DNA from: Burkholderiales bacterium
GTDB taxonomy: Bacteria; Pseudomonadota; Gammaproteobacteria; Burkholderiales; Casimicrobiaceae
Assembly (NCBI GenBank): GCA_015075645.1
Contig: JABTUF010000003.1
Coordinates: forward strand, 62,001-126,000
Length of the DNA: 64,000 nucleotides
Direction of reading: 5' to 3'
Part shown: positions 1-8,768 of the stretch, piece by piece
How positions within the stretch are numbered: the stretch's first letter is position 1
How the letters are laid out: every line of letters begins with the position of its first letter
Program-made: the position numbers and the translations under genes
The notes under the pieces: model-generated
Told to the model about the DNA's origin: nothing
Seen by the model: only the letters and a program-made list of their open reading frames with translations
The model's database searches: none

Positions 1-197
1 GCTACGGCATCGCGAAGGGCTGCCGCGCGGACCTCGTGCTGCTCGAAGCGCGCGATCCTGTCGAGGCGATCAGGTTGCGAGCGCCTCGACTCGCGGTCGT
101 GCGCGCGGGCCGCATCGTCTCGACCGCCGCTTCGGCGCGCGCGGCCCTCGACCTCCCGGGCCGTCCGGCGACGACCGGCTTCCTGTCCGGGCGCTGA
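1..197 (+). CDS. Amidohydrolase (cytosine-deaminase-like), C-terminal fragment
   Basis: This open frame enters from the left edge and ends at TGA 195-197, giving about 64 residues. The visible part has the pattern of the C-terminal composite domain of metal-dependent amidohydrolases: a G-I-A-K-G-C-R-A-D-L-V-L-L-E segment (where these enzymes read 'G..ADLV.ld'), then a D-P-V-E-A-I patch and a closing strand with V-V-R-A-G-R-I-V. The metal-binding and catalytic residues lie outside the window, so the substrate cannot be given. Cytosine deaminase-like or related amidohydrolases are the likeliest match. The following Bug binding protein starts 122 bases downstream and may share transport or catabolic context, which is inference only. 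Confidence 0.6.
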   Translation, partial: YGIAKGCRADLVLLEARDPVEAIRLRAPRLAVVRAGRIVSTAASARAALDLPGRPATTGFLSGR

Positions 198-319
198 CGA
201 ACCGGCCCGTCGCGCTCGCGCCATGACGAGCGCAGGCGCGGCGCTCTCGCGGATGGCTATACTTGCGCCTCTCGCCGACCCGCCGACAAAGGCGCGCGCC
301 GGCACGACCGGGAGTCCCG

Positions 320-1276
320 ATGACGGCTGGGAAGCGCGGGCCTTCGTCGCGTACGCGACGTCAGCTGGTGCTGGGGGCCGCCGCTGCGGCGGCGCTCGGC
401 ACGTCGGCCGCGCGGGCCCAGGCGAAGGGCGGCACGATCCGTCTCGTCGTCGGATTCGTGCCGGGCGGCGCCGCCGACCGGGTGGCGCGCGTCCTCGCGC
501 CGGAACTCGCGCAGGCGACCGGTCGCGGCGCGATCGTCGAGAACGTTCCCGGAGCGAACAGCGCGCGCGCGATCGCACGCGTCGCCGCGAGCGAGCCGAA
601 CGGTGACGTGCTGCTGTTCGCGACGTCGGCGATCGCCCATCCGGACAACGCCGCGGCGATCGAGGCGCTCAGGCCGGTGATCGCGACGTCGACCTCGCCG
701 ATGGTGCTGATCGTGCGTTCGTCGCTGCCGGTGCACACCGCGGCCGAATTCGCGCACTACGCGAAGTCGCATCCGGGCATCACCTACGGATCCGCGGGCG
801 TCGGCAACGCGACGCACCTGTGCGCGGAGGAGTTGATGGCGCGCCTCGGCGTCGAGGCGCTGCACGTCCCCTATCAGGGATCGGGCGCTGCCCTCAACGA
901 CCTGCTCGGCGGTCGCATCGACTTCCTGACGGCCGGCGCGTCGGCCTCTCTCACGCATCACGACCGCATTCGCGCGCTCGCGGTGACGACGGCGAAGCGC
1001 TCCACCCTGACCGACCTCGACCGATTGCCGACGATCGCCGAGACGATCGCCCCCGGTTTCGATTTCGGACTCTGGCAGGCGGTCTGGGCGCCCGCCGCAA
1101 TGTCCGACCGCGATGTCGACGGCCTGAACGCGCTGTTCCGCACGCTGCTCACGCTGGCGCCGGTGCGTCAGGCGCTCTCCGATGTCGGCGCCGAGGTCCT
1201 CGCGAGTTCGCCGCAGGGCGCGCTCGGCCTGTACCGGACCGAACTCGAGCGCTACCGCAAGCGTTCATCCACCTGA
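320..1276 (+). CDS. Tripartite tricarboxylate transporter (Bug/TctC) substrate-binding protein
   Basis: This is a periplasmic solute-binding protein of the Bug family (TctC component of tripartite tricarboxylate transporters), 318 residues. The ATG at 320 was chosen because GGGAG (310-314) sits five bases upstream and because it gives a twin-arginine-like leader. R13-R14-Q-L-V-L is followed by an alanine-rich hydrophobic stretch and an A-R-A cleavage site at about residue 33. The frame is open upstream to 263 but without a signal-like start. After the leader come the family's first ligand-binding strand and loop (V-V-G-F-V-P-G-G-A-A-D) and the typical G-S-A-G-V-G-N and H-V-P-Y-Q-G-S-G motifs. 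No TctA/TctB membrane partners are visible, which is common for the many orphan Bug proteins of Burkholderiales. The ligand is unknown. Confidence 0.9.
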   Translation: MTAGKRGPSSRTRRQLVLGAAAAAALGTSAARAQAKGGTIRLVVGFVPGGAADRVARVLAPELAQATGRGAIVENVPGANSARAIARVAASEPNGDVLLFATSAIAHPDNAAAIEALRPVIATSTSPMVLIVRSSLPVHTAAEFAHYAKSHPGITYGSAGVGNATHLCAEELMARLGVEALHVPYQGSGAALNDLLGGRIDFLTAGASASLTHHDRIRALAVTTAKRSTLTDLDRLPTIAETIAPGFDFGLWQAVWAPAAMSDRDVDGLNALFRTLLTLAPVRQALSDVGAEVLASSPQGALGLYRTELERYRKRSST

Positions 1277-1346
1277 ACGACGTGCTTCCGATGATCGACG
1301 GCGCGCGCGATGGGCGGAGGGCTCCGTTTCGCGGCACGGTGAGGCG

Positions 1347-2807
1347 ATGACGCCGCCGCGCGGTGACTTCCACGAACGGCTGCTTCGCCACGCGGCGTAC
1401 ACGCCCGACGCGCCCGCGCTCGTCCACGCCGGCGAAACGCTGACCTACGCGGCGCTCGCGGCCGAGGTGGACGCCCTGGCTCTCGCGCTCGCCGCCCGGG
1501 GGCTCGGCGCGGGCGCGTTCGTGGCGCTGACCGCGCGCCGCGAGATCGACCACGCGCTCGCGACGCTGGCGCTGATGGTCCTCGGACTGCCGCAGGTGGC
1601 GCTCGGATCGCGCGACCCGGGCGCGATGCGCGCACGGCTCGCATCGCGCGTCGGCGTCACGGCCGTGCTCGGCGATCGCCCGGAGGACGCCGTTCCGGGC
1701 GTGCGCTGGCTCGACCTCGAAGGCATCCTTCGCGCTGCGCGCGGCCGGTCGCATCGCGGGACGGCGTTGCCCCCGCCCTCCGGCGCGTCGACGCTGCATT
1801 TCACCGGTTCGGGCACGACCGGCGAACCCAAGATCGTGGCGTTCAGCGAACGGCAGCTCGCGATGCACGCCGAGACGCACGTCGGGTGCGATGGCCGGCG
1901 CGTGCTGCGGCCCGCGCACATCGAATACAACAACTCGCGTCGCCAGCGGCTGTACACGCTGTGGCGGGGATCGGCCTGTCTATTCGCCGACGAACACTGC
2001 CGCTCGCTGCGCGACCAGTGCGAGCGCGACCGGGCCGACTGGCTCGAACTCTCGCTCGTCCACGCATCCGACCTGGTCGCGACCTGCCGCGAGGAGGGTC
2101 CGCTCGCCGGCGAGGTGAACCTCCGGATCGGCGGCGCACGCGTTCCGCACGCGCTGCGGCGCGAACTGATCGCGGCCGCATCGCCGCACCTGTATGTCTC
2201 CTACGGAACGACCGAGACGTCGTTCGTCGCGGTCGCAGGTCCGTCGATGCACGATGCGGGCGAGTCGGTCGGCCCGCCGGCCGCGCACGCGACGGTCGAG
2301 GTCACGCGCGAGAACGGCGCGCCGGTCGCTGCGGGCGAGATCGGAGCGATTCGCATCAGGACCCCAGGCATGGCGAGCGCCTATGTCGGCGATCCGGAGG
2401 CCACGGCGCGCCATTTCCGCGACGGCTGGTTCCTCCCCGGCGATCTCGCCTCGCTCGACGAGCGTGGCATCCTCTCGATCCACGGGCGCATGGACGACAT
2501 GATGATCCTGAACGGCATCAACATCTTCCCGGTCGAGATCGAGCGGGCGCTCGAGTCGCACCCCGCCGTCGCGTGTGCGGTGGCGTTCGCCGTCGCGTCG
2601 GACATCCACGGCCAGATACCCGCCGCCGCGGTCGAACTTCGGGGCGGCGGGGCGGTCTCGGCCGCGGAACTCGTCGCCTGGGCGAGGGCCCGGCTCGGAA
2701 CGCGCGCGCCGCGCCGGATCGAGATCGTCGCCGCGCTGCCGCGCAATCCGCAGGGCAAGGTGCCGCGCCGCGAGGCCGCGAGACTGTTCCATGGGAGGAT
2801 GTCCTGA
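1347..2807 (+). CDS. AMP-dependent acid-CoA/acid-carrier ligase
   Basis: An adenylate-forming enzyme of the acyl-CoA synthetase/NRPS adenylation superfamily, 486 residues. Visible core motifs are T153-G-S-G-T-T-G-E-P-K162 (phosphate-binding A3), Y-G-T-T-E-T near residues 284-290 (A5), and G-D-L followed by the hinge region G-R-M-D-D with the N-G-I-N-I-F-P-V-E-I motif near 380-400 (A8). The C-terminal adenylation lysine is in P-Q-G-K-V-P-R-R at about 471. It activates a carboxylic acid as acyl-AMP. The next gene, two bases downstream, encodes a small acyl carrier protein, so transfer to that carrier rather than to free CoA is likely (inference). ATG 1347 was chosen over the long upstream extension because the latter shows no homology-like sequence. 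The substrate cannot be read from the sequence. Confidence 0.88.
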   Translation: MTPPRGDFHERLLRHAAYTPDAPALVHAGETLTYAALAAEVDALALALAARGLGAGAFVALTARREIDHALATLALMVLGLPQVALGSRDPGAMRARLASRVGVTAVLGDRPEDAVPGVRWLDLEGILRAARGRSHRGTALPPPSGASTLHFTGSGTTGEPKIVAFSERQLAMHAETHVGCDGRRVLRPAHIEYNNSRRQRLYTLWRGSACLFADEHCRSLRDQCERDRADWLELSLVHASDLVATCREEGPLAGEVNLRIGGARVPHALRRELIAAASPHLYVSYGTTETSFVAVAGPSMHDAGESVGPPAAHATVEVTRENGAPVAAGEIGAIRIRTPGMASAYVGDPEATARHFRDGWFLPGDLASLDERGILSIHGRMDDMMILNGINIFPVEIERALESHPAVACAVAFAVASDIHGQIPAAAVELRGGGAVSAAELVAWARARLGTRAPRRIEIVAALPRNPQGKVPRREAARLFHGRMS

Positions 2808-2808
2808 C

Positions 2809-3078
2809 ATGGATGCGCGAATACTCCGCGAGGCCATGGCCGACGGCCTCGAGGCCGGCGGCGTCTCCTACCTCACGCACCAGGGTCGCCGCCGCGCGTT
2901 CGTGGCGGGCGAGCGCGACTTCACGATCGCCGAACTCGCGATGGACAGCCTCGCGCGGATGGAACTCTGCATCGCGATCGAGCTCTGCACCGGCGTGTCG
3001 ATGCTGCCGGAGGAGATCGATCGCCATCCGTCGCTCGGAGCGATCGCCGGCGAGGTCGAAAGGCGCCTTCGTGCTTGA
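2809..3078 (+). CDS. Stand-alone acyl carrier protein
   Basis: A small 89-residue protein with the phosphopantetheine attachment signature L-A-M-D-S47-L-A-R-M-E-L, in which Ser47 would carry the 4'-phosphopantetheine arm. The four-helix ACP pattern continues with a hydrophobic helix (I-A-I-E-L) and an E-E-I-D..P-S-L third-helix region. A strong GGGAGGA (2793-2799) lies ten bases ahead of the ATG, and the gene sits immediately behind the ligase. The first 40 residues are less typical of fatty-acid ACP, so this is probably a dedicated carrier for the ligase product rather than AcpP. It overlaps the following hydrolase gene by eight bases, pointing to translational coupling. Confidence 0.82.
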   Translation: MDARILREAMADGLEAGGVSYLTHQGRRRAFVAGERDFTIAELAMDSLARMELCIAIELCTGVSMLPEEIDRHPSLGAIAGEVERRLRA

Positions 3079-3952
3079 CGCCTACGTCCACGAGATCCTG
3101 CGCTGCAGGACGGTCAACGAGATCAACAAGCTCCACATCCGGATGGAGGTCTCGCTGACGGCCGCGGACATCTGCTCGATCATCGACGGCGCGCGCTCGC
3201 GGCGTGCTCCGCTGCCTCCTGCGAGCCAGCACTGGGTAGACCGGATGGACACCCTGCTGCGCGGCGGCGGACGCCCGGTGCAGGGCTACGTGCGCGAATC
3301 CTGGAGCCGCGGCGTCAACTGGTACGCGGCGCCCGGCGACGCGGCGGCGCGCGCGCGGCGGCGCCTCGTGATCGGGTTCACCGCCGACACGCACCGGCTG
3401 CTGATGCCGATCTCGCTGTTCCTGCAGCATTGCCCCGCGGACCGCCTGGAGGTCCTCCTGCTGATGGACCTCCATCGCGCGTTCTTCCTCAAGGGCGTCG
3501 ACAGCCTGGGCACGGACCTGCCCTCGACGATCGCGGCGATCTCTGCGCGTTTCCCGCCGGAGAAGCTCCGGCAGGCGGTGTGCATCGGCACGAGCGCTGG
3601 TGGGCTCGCAGCCGTGTGGACGGCGGTCGAACTCGGTGCCGCGCGCGCCGTCTCGGTGGGCGGCGTCACACCTCGACTCGTCCGCGAGCACGAGCGGATG
3701 CAGGGCATCGACGTCTCGGGCTTCGAGGATGCGGTCCGCCGCAACGCCGGACGCCTGCCCGAGGTGCTGCTGGTGTCGGGCGAAGGCTACGAACCCGACC
3801 AGGCCAAGGCGCGCGCGATGCAGGACCTCCTGCCGGCGACGCACATCATCGTGCCCGAGTGCGCACAGCACAACGCGCTGTTCGACGCATGGAACACCGG
3901 CCGGCTGCAGGGCCTGATGGATCGCTTCTTCGGCGATGTGCCGGGGTCCTGA
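3071..3952 (+). CDS. Alpha/beta-hydrolase-like protein of ligase-carrier cassette
   Basis: A 293-residue protein that I do not recognise as a named family. It starts at GTG 3071, inside the end of the ACP gene. It contains a serine-hydrolase elbow G-T-S175-A-G-G after a predicted strand (A-V-C-I). A late histidine in C-A-Q-H267-N-A-L-F is well placed to complete a triad, and acidic residues stand in the G-E-G-Y-E-P-D region before it. A thioesterase or acyltransferase acting on the carrier-bound acyl group would fit the operon; a lyase-like or structural role is also possible. The N-terminal 60 residues are helical and charged. No signal peptide is seen, so it is probably cytoplasmic. Confidence 0.65.
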   Translation: MLDAYVHEILRCRTVNEINKLHIRMEVSLTAADICSIIDGARSRRAPLPPASQHWVDRMDTLLRGGGRPVQGYVRESWSRGVNWYAAPGDAAARARRRLVIGFTADTHRLLMPISLFLQHCPADRLEVLLLMDLHRAFFLKGVDSLGTDLPSTIAAISARFPPEKLRQAVCIGTSAGGLAAVWTAVELGAARAVSVGGVTPRLVREHERMQGIDVSGFEDAVRRNAGRLPEVLLVSGEGYEPDQAKARAMQDLLPATHIIVPECAQHNALFDAWNTGRLQGLMDRFFGDVPGS

Positions 3953-4043
3953 TCTCCGGCCGGCCGGCGCTAGCCACCCTCGTCCGGGCGGGCATCCGTC
4001 CGGAGCCGTTCTCCGACGGCCGCTCGCGCGCTATCCTTGAGGG

Positions 4044-4988
4044 ATGCAGTTCCGCGACTACTACGAGACGCTCGGAGTCCCGCGCACCGCCACACTCGAC
4101 GACATCAAGCGCGCCTACCGCAGGCTCGCGCGCCGGTACCATCCGGATGTCAGCAGCGAGAAGGAGGCCGAGACGAAGTTCAAGGAAGTCGGCGAGGCCT
4201 ACGCGGTGCTGAAGGATCCCGAGAAGCGCGCCGCCTACGACCGCTTCGGCGCGAACTGGAAGAGCGGGCAGGAGTTCACGCCGCCGCCCGACTGGGACGC
4301 CGGCTACGAGTTCCGCGGTGGCGAAGCCCCGCGCGGCGAGCACGCCGACTACAGCGAATTCTTCGAGTCGCTGTTCGGACGGATGGGCGGGCGCGAGGCG
4401 CCGCGGCGAGGCGCGTCGCCCGGTCGCGGAGAAGACCATCACGCCAAGGTCGTCATCGATCTCGAGGACGCCTACCACGGCGCGCGGCGCTCGCTGTCGC
4501 TGCGGATGCCCGAGTTCGACGCGGAAGGCCGCGTGGCGATGCGCGAGCGCACGCTCGAGGTGTCGATCCCGAAGGGCATCCGCGCCGGCCAGCACCTGCG
4601 CCTCGCCGGGCAGGGCGGCCCGGGCTTTCGCGGCGGCCCGAACGGCGATCTCTTCCTCGAGATCGCGTTCGCGCCGCACGCGCGTTACCGGGTCGAGGGC
4701 GCCGACGTCTCGGTCGACGTGCCGCTCGCGCCCTGGGACGCGGAACTCGGCGGCAGCGTGCGCGTACCCACGCCTTCGGGCGAGGTCGACGTCGCGGTGC
4801 CTGCGCACTCGGGCGCCGGCCGCAGGCTCCGGCTGCGCGGACGCGGGATCCCCGGCGACCCGCCCGGGGACTTCTACGCGGAAGTGTCGATCGTGCTGCC
4901 GCGTGCCGACACCGAGGCGAAGAAGGACGCGTACCGCGCGATGGCGAAGGCGTTCGGCGCGGCCGCGCGCACCACGGATCGAGGATGA
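4044..4988 (+). CDS. cbpA: DnaJ-class co-chaperone CbpA
   Basis: Curved-DNA-binding protein/co-chaperone CbpA, 314 residues, close to the usual length of about 306. The N-terminal J domain (about residues 4-70) has the obligatory H33-P34-D35 tripeptide that stimulates DnaK ATPase. A glycine-poor linker follows (about 70-125), then two substrate-binding beta domains with F-L-E-I and G-P-x-x-D-L-F-L-E-type strands. It lacks the DnaJ zinc-finger cysteines, which separates CbpA from DnaJ. The modulator cbpM follows four bases after the stop, the standard pairing. A TATCCT hexamer just upstream (about 4031) could serve as a -10 element. Confidence 0.93.
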   Translation: MQFRDYYETLGVPRTATLDDIKRAYRRLARRYHPDVSSEKEAETKFKEVGEAYAVLKDPEKRAAYDRFGANWKSGQEFTPPPDWDAGYEFRGGEAPRGEHADYSEFFESLFGRMGGREAPRRGASPGRGEDHHAKVVIDLEDAYHGARRSLSLRMPEFDAEGRVAMRERTLEVSIPKGIRAGQHLRLAGQGGPGFRGGPNGDLFLEIAFAPHARYRVEGADVSVDVPLAPWDAELGGSVRVPTPSGEVDVAVPAHSGAGRRLRLRGRGIPGDPPGDFYAEVSIVLPRADTEAKKDAYRAMAKAFGAAARTTDRG

Positions 4989-4992
4989 ACCC

Positions 4993-5295
4993 ATGAGCGA
5001 CCGGCCCGCACCCGAATCCGCCGACGTCCACGTCGAGATCGACTACCGATTGACATTGGTGGAACTCTGCCGCGCCAGCGCGGCGCACGAGGACGAGGTG
5101 CGCGCCTGGATCGACGAGGGCGCGCTCGCGCCCGACGAGACGATCGCGGGCGAGTGGCGCTTCGCGGCGACCACGCTGCGGCGGGCGCGCACGGCAGCGC
5201 GCCTCGCGCACGATTTCGAGATCGACGCTCCGGCGGTCGCGCTGGTGCTCGGGTTGATGGACGAGATCGAGCGCCTGAAAGCGAGGCTGCGGTGA
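4993..5295 (+). CDS. cbpM: Chaperone modulator CbpM
   Basis: A protein of 100 residues matching CbpM, the MerR-like small protein that binds the J domain of CbpA and inhibits its co-chaperone and DNA-binding activities. It shows the typical order: a short beta segment (V-E-I-D-Y-R-L-T), a helix-turn-helix-like stretch with E-L-C-R-A..H-E-D-E-V-R-A-W-I-D-E-G, then W-R-F and a C-terminal coiled helix ending in L-G-L-M-D-E-I-E-R-L. The ATG at 4993 lies four bases after cbpA. The stop overlaps the GTG of the next gene (GTGA, 5292-5295), so the downstream molybdoenzyme is apparently in the same transcript. Confidence 0.88.
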   Translation: MSDRPAPESADVHVEIDYRLTLVELCRASAAHEDEVRAWIDEGALAPDETIAGEWRFAATTLRRARTAARLAHDFEIDAPAVALVLGLMDEIERLKARLR

Positions 5296-7637
5296 GCACC
5301 GCCGGCGGCTCCGCGGCGCGCTTCGGTAGCGGACGCGCGGTGAGGCGGGTCGAGGACGATGCCCTCCTCGCCGGGCGCGGCCTCTTCGCCGACGACGCCG
5401 CGCTCCCGGGCGCACTCGTCGTGCACTTCCTGCGCTCGCCGCACCCGCACGCGCGCATCGTGGCGATCGACACCAAGGCGGCGAGCGCGATGCCGGGTGT
5501 GGTCGCGGTGCTGACCGGCGCCGACCTGCTGCGCGCGGGCGTGCGCCCGCTCGTGCAGTCGGCCGACTTCCGGCGTGCGGACGGCTCGCCCACCGCGGCG
5601 CCGCCGCAGCATGCGCTCGCCTTCGGCGTCGTCCGGCACGTAGGCGAGTGCGTGGCGGCGATCGTCGCGGGGTCGCCGCATCAGGCCCGCGACGCCGCCG
5701 AGGCCCTCGACGTGCGCTACGAACCGCTGCCGTCGGTGGCCGACGTCGATGCCGCGGTGGCCCCGGGCGCCGCACTCGTGTGGGAAGACGCGGCCGGCAA
5801 CGTGGCCTGCGAAGCGCGGCACGGCGATGCGGCGAAGGTCGCGGCGGCGTTCGCAGCGGCGGCGCACGTCGTCTCGCTCGACCTCGTCAACCAGCGCGTG
5901 ATCCCCGCGCCGATCGAACCGCGCACGACGCTCGCGTCGGTCGACGCGACGGGGCGGCTCGAGATCCGCACGAGCTGCCAGACGCCCACCGGCTGGCGCG
6001 ACGAACTCGCCGGGGTACTCGGACTCGCGCCCGACGCGATCCGCGTGCTCGTCGGCGACGTCGGCGGCGGCTTCGGCATGAAGACGACGCTCTATGCCGA
6101 GGATGTCGTGACCGCGCACTGCGCGCGCACGCTTCGCCGCGGCGTCCGCTGGTGCGCCGAGCGCATCGACGAATTCCTGGCCGCGTCGCACGGGCGCGAC
6201 GTGAACACCCGGATCGAAGCGGCGCTCGACGCGACCGGGCGCATCCTCGCGCTTCGGGTGGACTCGCGCGCGAACCTCGGCGCGTACGCGACACCGGCGG
6301 GCGTGGTCATCCAGCTCCTGATCGGCCCGTGGGTGACGACCTCGATCTACGACATCGACACCATCGACGTCCGCGTACGGGCGGTGCTGACCCACACCAC
6401 GCCGACCGGACCCTACCGCGGTGCCGGAAGGCCCGAGGCGATCTACTTCCTCGAACGGCTGATGGACGCCGTCGCGCGAGCGACCGGCATCGATCCGGTC
6501 GAACTGCGTCGGCGCAACATGCTGCGCCCGGAGCAGATGCCCTGGCGCAACCCGATGGCGAAGACCTACGACTCGGGGCAGTTCGCCAAGGTGATGGACG
6601 GCGCGCTCGCGCTGGCGGACTGGCGCGGGTTCGAGGCGCGCGCCGCGCGTTCGCGGCAGCAGGGCAGGTTGCGTGGTCGCGGCATCGCGACCTTCCTCGA
6701 GTGGACCGGCGCCGACGTGTTCACCGAACGGGTCACCGTCACGGTGAGCGCGGGCGAGGACGGGCAGGGCGAGATCGAGATGTTCTCGGCCACGCAGGGG
6801 ATGGGGCAGGGGCTCCTGACCACCTACGCGCAGCTCGCCGTCGACGTGTTCGGCGTGCCGATCGAGCGCATCCGCATCGTGCAAGGCGACACCGACCGCG
6901 GCACCGGCTTCGGCAGCGCGGGATCGCGTTCGCTCTTCGTCGGGGGGTCGGCGATCCACGTCGCCGCGAACGAGACGGTCGACGAGGCGCGCAGGCTCGC
7001 GGCCGAGGCGTTGGAGGCGTCGCCGGGCGACATCGAGTACCGGCAGGGGGAGCTTCGCATCGGCGGCACCGACCGCAGCATCGGGCTCTTCGATCTCGCG
7101 CGAAGGCAGCCGGGGGGACGCATCGTCGTCGACAGCCGCAGTTCGGTCGACGACGCGACCTGGCCGAACGGCTGCCATATCTGCGAGGTGGAGCTCGACC
7201 CCGACACCGGCGCGGTGACGGTCGAGGGCTACTGGTCGGTCAACGACGTCGGCCGCGTGGTCAATCCGATGATCGTCGTCGGGCAACTCGAGGGCGGTGC
7301 GATGCAGGGCATCGGGCAGGCGCTGTGCGAGGCCTTCGTGCACGATCCGGCTTCCGGCCAGCCGCTCACCGCGACGTTCATGGACTACGCGCTGCCGCGC
7401 GCCTCGCTCGTGCGCCACTTCGCGATGACGATGGACGAGTCCACGCCCTGCCGCAACAACCTGCTGGGCGTGAAGGGCGTCGGCGAACTCGGCACGATCG
7501 GGGCGACGCCGACCGTGGCGAATGCCGTGATCGACGCGCTGGTGCGCGCCGGCGCGGGCGAGCGCGCCGAAGCGCTGCAGATGCCGTTCACGTCCGAGCG
7601 GGTCTGGCGCGTGCTCGCCGGTGCCGCGGCAGGCTGA
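5292..7637 (+). CDS. Xanthine dehydrogenase/CoxL-family molybdopterin-binding large subunit
   Basis: Large molybdopterin subunit of the xanthine oxidase family, 781 residues, the usual size for CoxL/aldehyde-oxidase-type large subunits. An N-terminal aldehyde-oxidase domain (R-x-E-D-x-x-L-L-A-G-R-G near the start) precedes the Mo-cofactor domain. That domain carries G-D-V-G-G-G-F-G-M-K, P-Y-R376-G-A-G-R-P-E, and the catalytic glutamate E732 in V-G-E-L-G-T-I-G. The P-Y-R-G-A-G-R loop is form-II-like and lacks the A-Y-R-C-S-F-R signature of true aerobic CO dehydrogenase. No FAD or [2Fe-2S] subunit gene lies beside it, which is unusual because these enzymes normally need both. GTG 5292 overlaps the cbpM stop. 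The substrate is unknown; an aldehyde or N-heterocycle is likely. Confidence 0.9.
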   Translation: MSTAGGSAARFGSGRAVRRVEDDALLAGRGLFADDAALPGALVVHFLRSPHPHARIVAIDTKAASAMPGVVAVLTGADLLRAGVRPLVQSADFRRADGSPTAAPPQHALAFGVVRHVGECVAAIVAGSPHQARDAAEALDVRYEPLPSVADVDAAVAPGAALVWEDAAGNVACEARHGDAAKVAAAFAAAAHVVSLDLVNQRVIPAPIEPRTTLASVDATGRLEIRTSCQTPTGWRDELAGVLGLAPDAIRVLVGDVGGGFGMKTTLYAEDVVTAHCARTLRRGVRWCAERIDEFLAASHGRDVNTRIEAALDATGRILALRVDSRANLGAYATPAGVVIQLLIGPWVTTSIYDIDTIDVRVRAVLTHTTPTGPYRGAGRPEAIYFLERLMDAVARATGIDPVELRRRNMLRPEQMPWRNPMAKTYDSGQFAKVMDGALALADWRGFEARAARSRQQGRLRGRGIATFLEWTGADVFTERVTVTVSAGEDGQGEIEMFSATQGMGQGLLTTYAQLAVDVFGVPIERIRIVQGDTDRGTGFGSAGSRSLFVGGSAIHVAANETVDEARRLAAEALEASPGDIEYRQGELRIGGTDRSIGLFDLARRQPGGRIVVDSRSSVDDATWPNGCHICEVELDPDTGAVTVEGYWSVNDVGRVVNPMIVVGQLEGGAMQGIGQALCEAFVHDPASGQPLTATFMDYALPRASLVRHFAMTMDESTPCRNNLLGVKGVGELGTIGATPTVANAVIDALVRAGAGERAEALQMPFTSERVWRVLAGAAAG

Positions 7638-7647
7638 TCGACGGATC

Positions 7648-8325
7648 GTGCGCGTCTGGTTCGTCTCCTGCACGCGGGCGTCGCAGGCCGAGTTCGAGCG
7701 CGACGCGATGCTCGCGCGCTCGCTCGCGCGCATCGTGGAGTTCTCGCCGACCGTGATCGCGATCGCCTACGAGAACCGCGAGCCGCTCGGCCGCGCCTAC
7801 AACCAGGCGATCGACCTGGCGGAGCCGGAGGACATCCTGGCGTTCGTCCACGACGACGTCTGGATCGACGACTGGTACATCGCCCACCGGCTCGAGGATG
7901 GGCTCGCGGCCTACGACGTCATCGGCGTCGCGGGCAACCGGGTGCGCGACCCGAAGCAGCAGTCATGGGCCGCGGCGGGCGCGACCGAAGCCGAGCATCA
8001 CGCCAAGCTCTCCGGCGGCGTGTTCCACGGCACACGCGAGTCGTCGGTCCCGAGCCGGTTCGGCACCACGCCGGAGACCGTGACCCTGCTCGACGGCGTG
8101 TTCCTCGCCGCGCGCGCCGGCACGCTGCGCGACCGGGGCGTGCGCTTCGATCCGCGCTTCCGATTCCATTTCTACGACACCGACTTCTGCCGCAGCTGCG
8201 AAGCGTCCGGACTGCGGATGGGGACCTGGCCGATCGCGCTCACGCACGCGAGCTACGGCCAGGGGGGCGTCGGGCCGGAGTGGGACGAGGCGTACCGCCT
8301 CTACCTGGAGAAGTGGGGCCGGTGA
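7648..8325 (+). CDS. StrF-like family 2 glycosyltransferase
   Basis: A 225-residue protein resembling the StrF-domain group of GT-A glycosyltransferases. It begins with a short beta strand (V-R-V-W-F-V-S-C). It has an N-x-x-x-x-L-G-R-A-Y-N-Q-A segment, the family-like H68-D-D70 loop (F-V-H-D-D-V-W-I-D-D-W) that would bind the metal and nucleotide sugar, and a late F-H-F-Y-D-T-D-F-C patch that fits the acceptor/catalytic region. GTG 7648, ten bases after the upstream stop, was preferred. A GTG at 7621 in the same frame would overlap the previous gene by 17 bases. There is no signal peptide or membrane segment. Its glycan target is not apparent from the neighbours. Confidence 0.75.
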   Translation: MRVWFVSCTRASQAEFERDAMLARSLARIVEFSPTVIAIAYENREPLGRAYNQAIDLAEPEDILAFVHDDVWIDDWYIAHRLEDGLAAYDVIGVAGNRVRDPKQQSWAAAGATEAEHHAKLSGGVFHGTRESSVPSRFGTTPETVTLLDGVFLAARAGTLRDRGVRFDPRFRFHFYDTDFCRSCEASGLRMGTWPIALTHASYGQGGVGPEWDEAYRLYLEKWGR

Positions 8326-8370
8326 CACCGGCATGCATCACCGGCGACCGGCCGCCACCTCACCGTACCG

Positions 8371-8595
8371 CTAACCTTCGTACTTGAACGAGAGCTGGAC
8401 GCGCGCGCGGTACGCGACGACCTTGCCGCCCTCGATCTTCATGTCGAGCTTCGTGACCTCGCCGATGCGCAGGTCGCGCAACGACTTGCTCGCCATCGCC
8501 ACCGCGTGCTTCGCGGCGTCCTCCCACGACACGGTGCTGGTGCCGATCACCTCGGTCACCCGGTAGACGCCGTCGTTTCCGCTCTTCTTCGCCAT
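8371..8595 (-). CDS. Dodecin flavin-binding protein
   Basis: A 74-residue protein matching dodecin, the dodecameric flavin-storage/buffer protein. The fold pattern is visible: a first strand (V-Y-R-V-T-E-V-I-G-T-S), a helix with W-E-D-A-A-K-H-A-V, and two further strands (K-L-D-M-K-I-E-G-G-K-V and Y-R-A-R-V-Q-L-S-F-K-Y). The tryptophan that stacks on the flavin is present at residue 24. A strong GAGGAGGA lies just upstream of the ATG on the minus strand. It is transcribed convergently with the glycosyltransferase gene and looks monocistronic. Confidence 0.92.
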   Translation of the reverse strand: MAKKSGNDGVYRVTEVIGTSTVSWEDAAKHAVAMASKSLRDLRIGEVTKLDMKIEGGKVVAYRARVQLSFKYEG

Positions 8596-8768
8596 GGTTC
8601 CTCCTCGGGATCGACGCGCGGCTCCCGGCGGGCGCCGCGCGGACACGACCATGATACGCAAGAGGGAGCTTCGCGTGCGTGGCGCGTACCGCGCGACGCG
8701 TTGCGCAGCGCAGCACGCCCATGGCCGTGGCCGGGAGTGCCGTGGGCGGCCGGGGCCGGCCGCCTCGC

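Noticed and set aside
5292..7637. Annotation as an aerobic carbon monoxide dehydrogenase large subunit (coxL)
   Set aside because: The active-site loop is P-Y-R-G-A-G-R rather than A-Y-R-C-S-F-R, and the medium and small CO dehydrogenase genes are absent.
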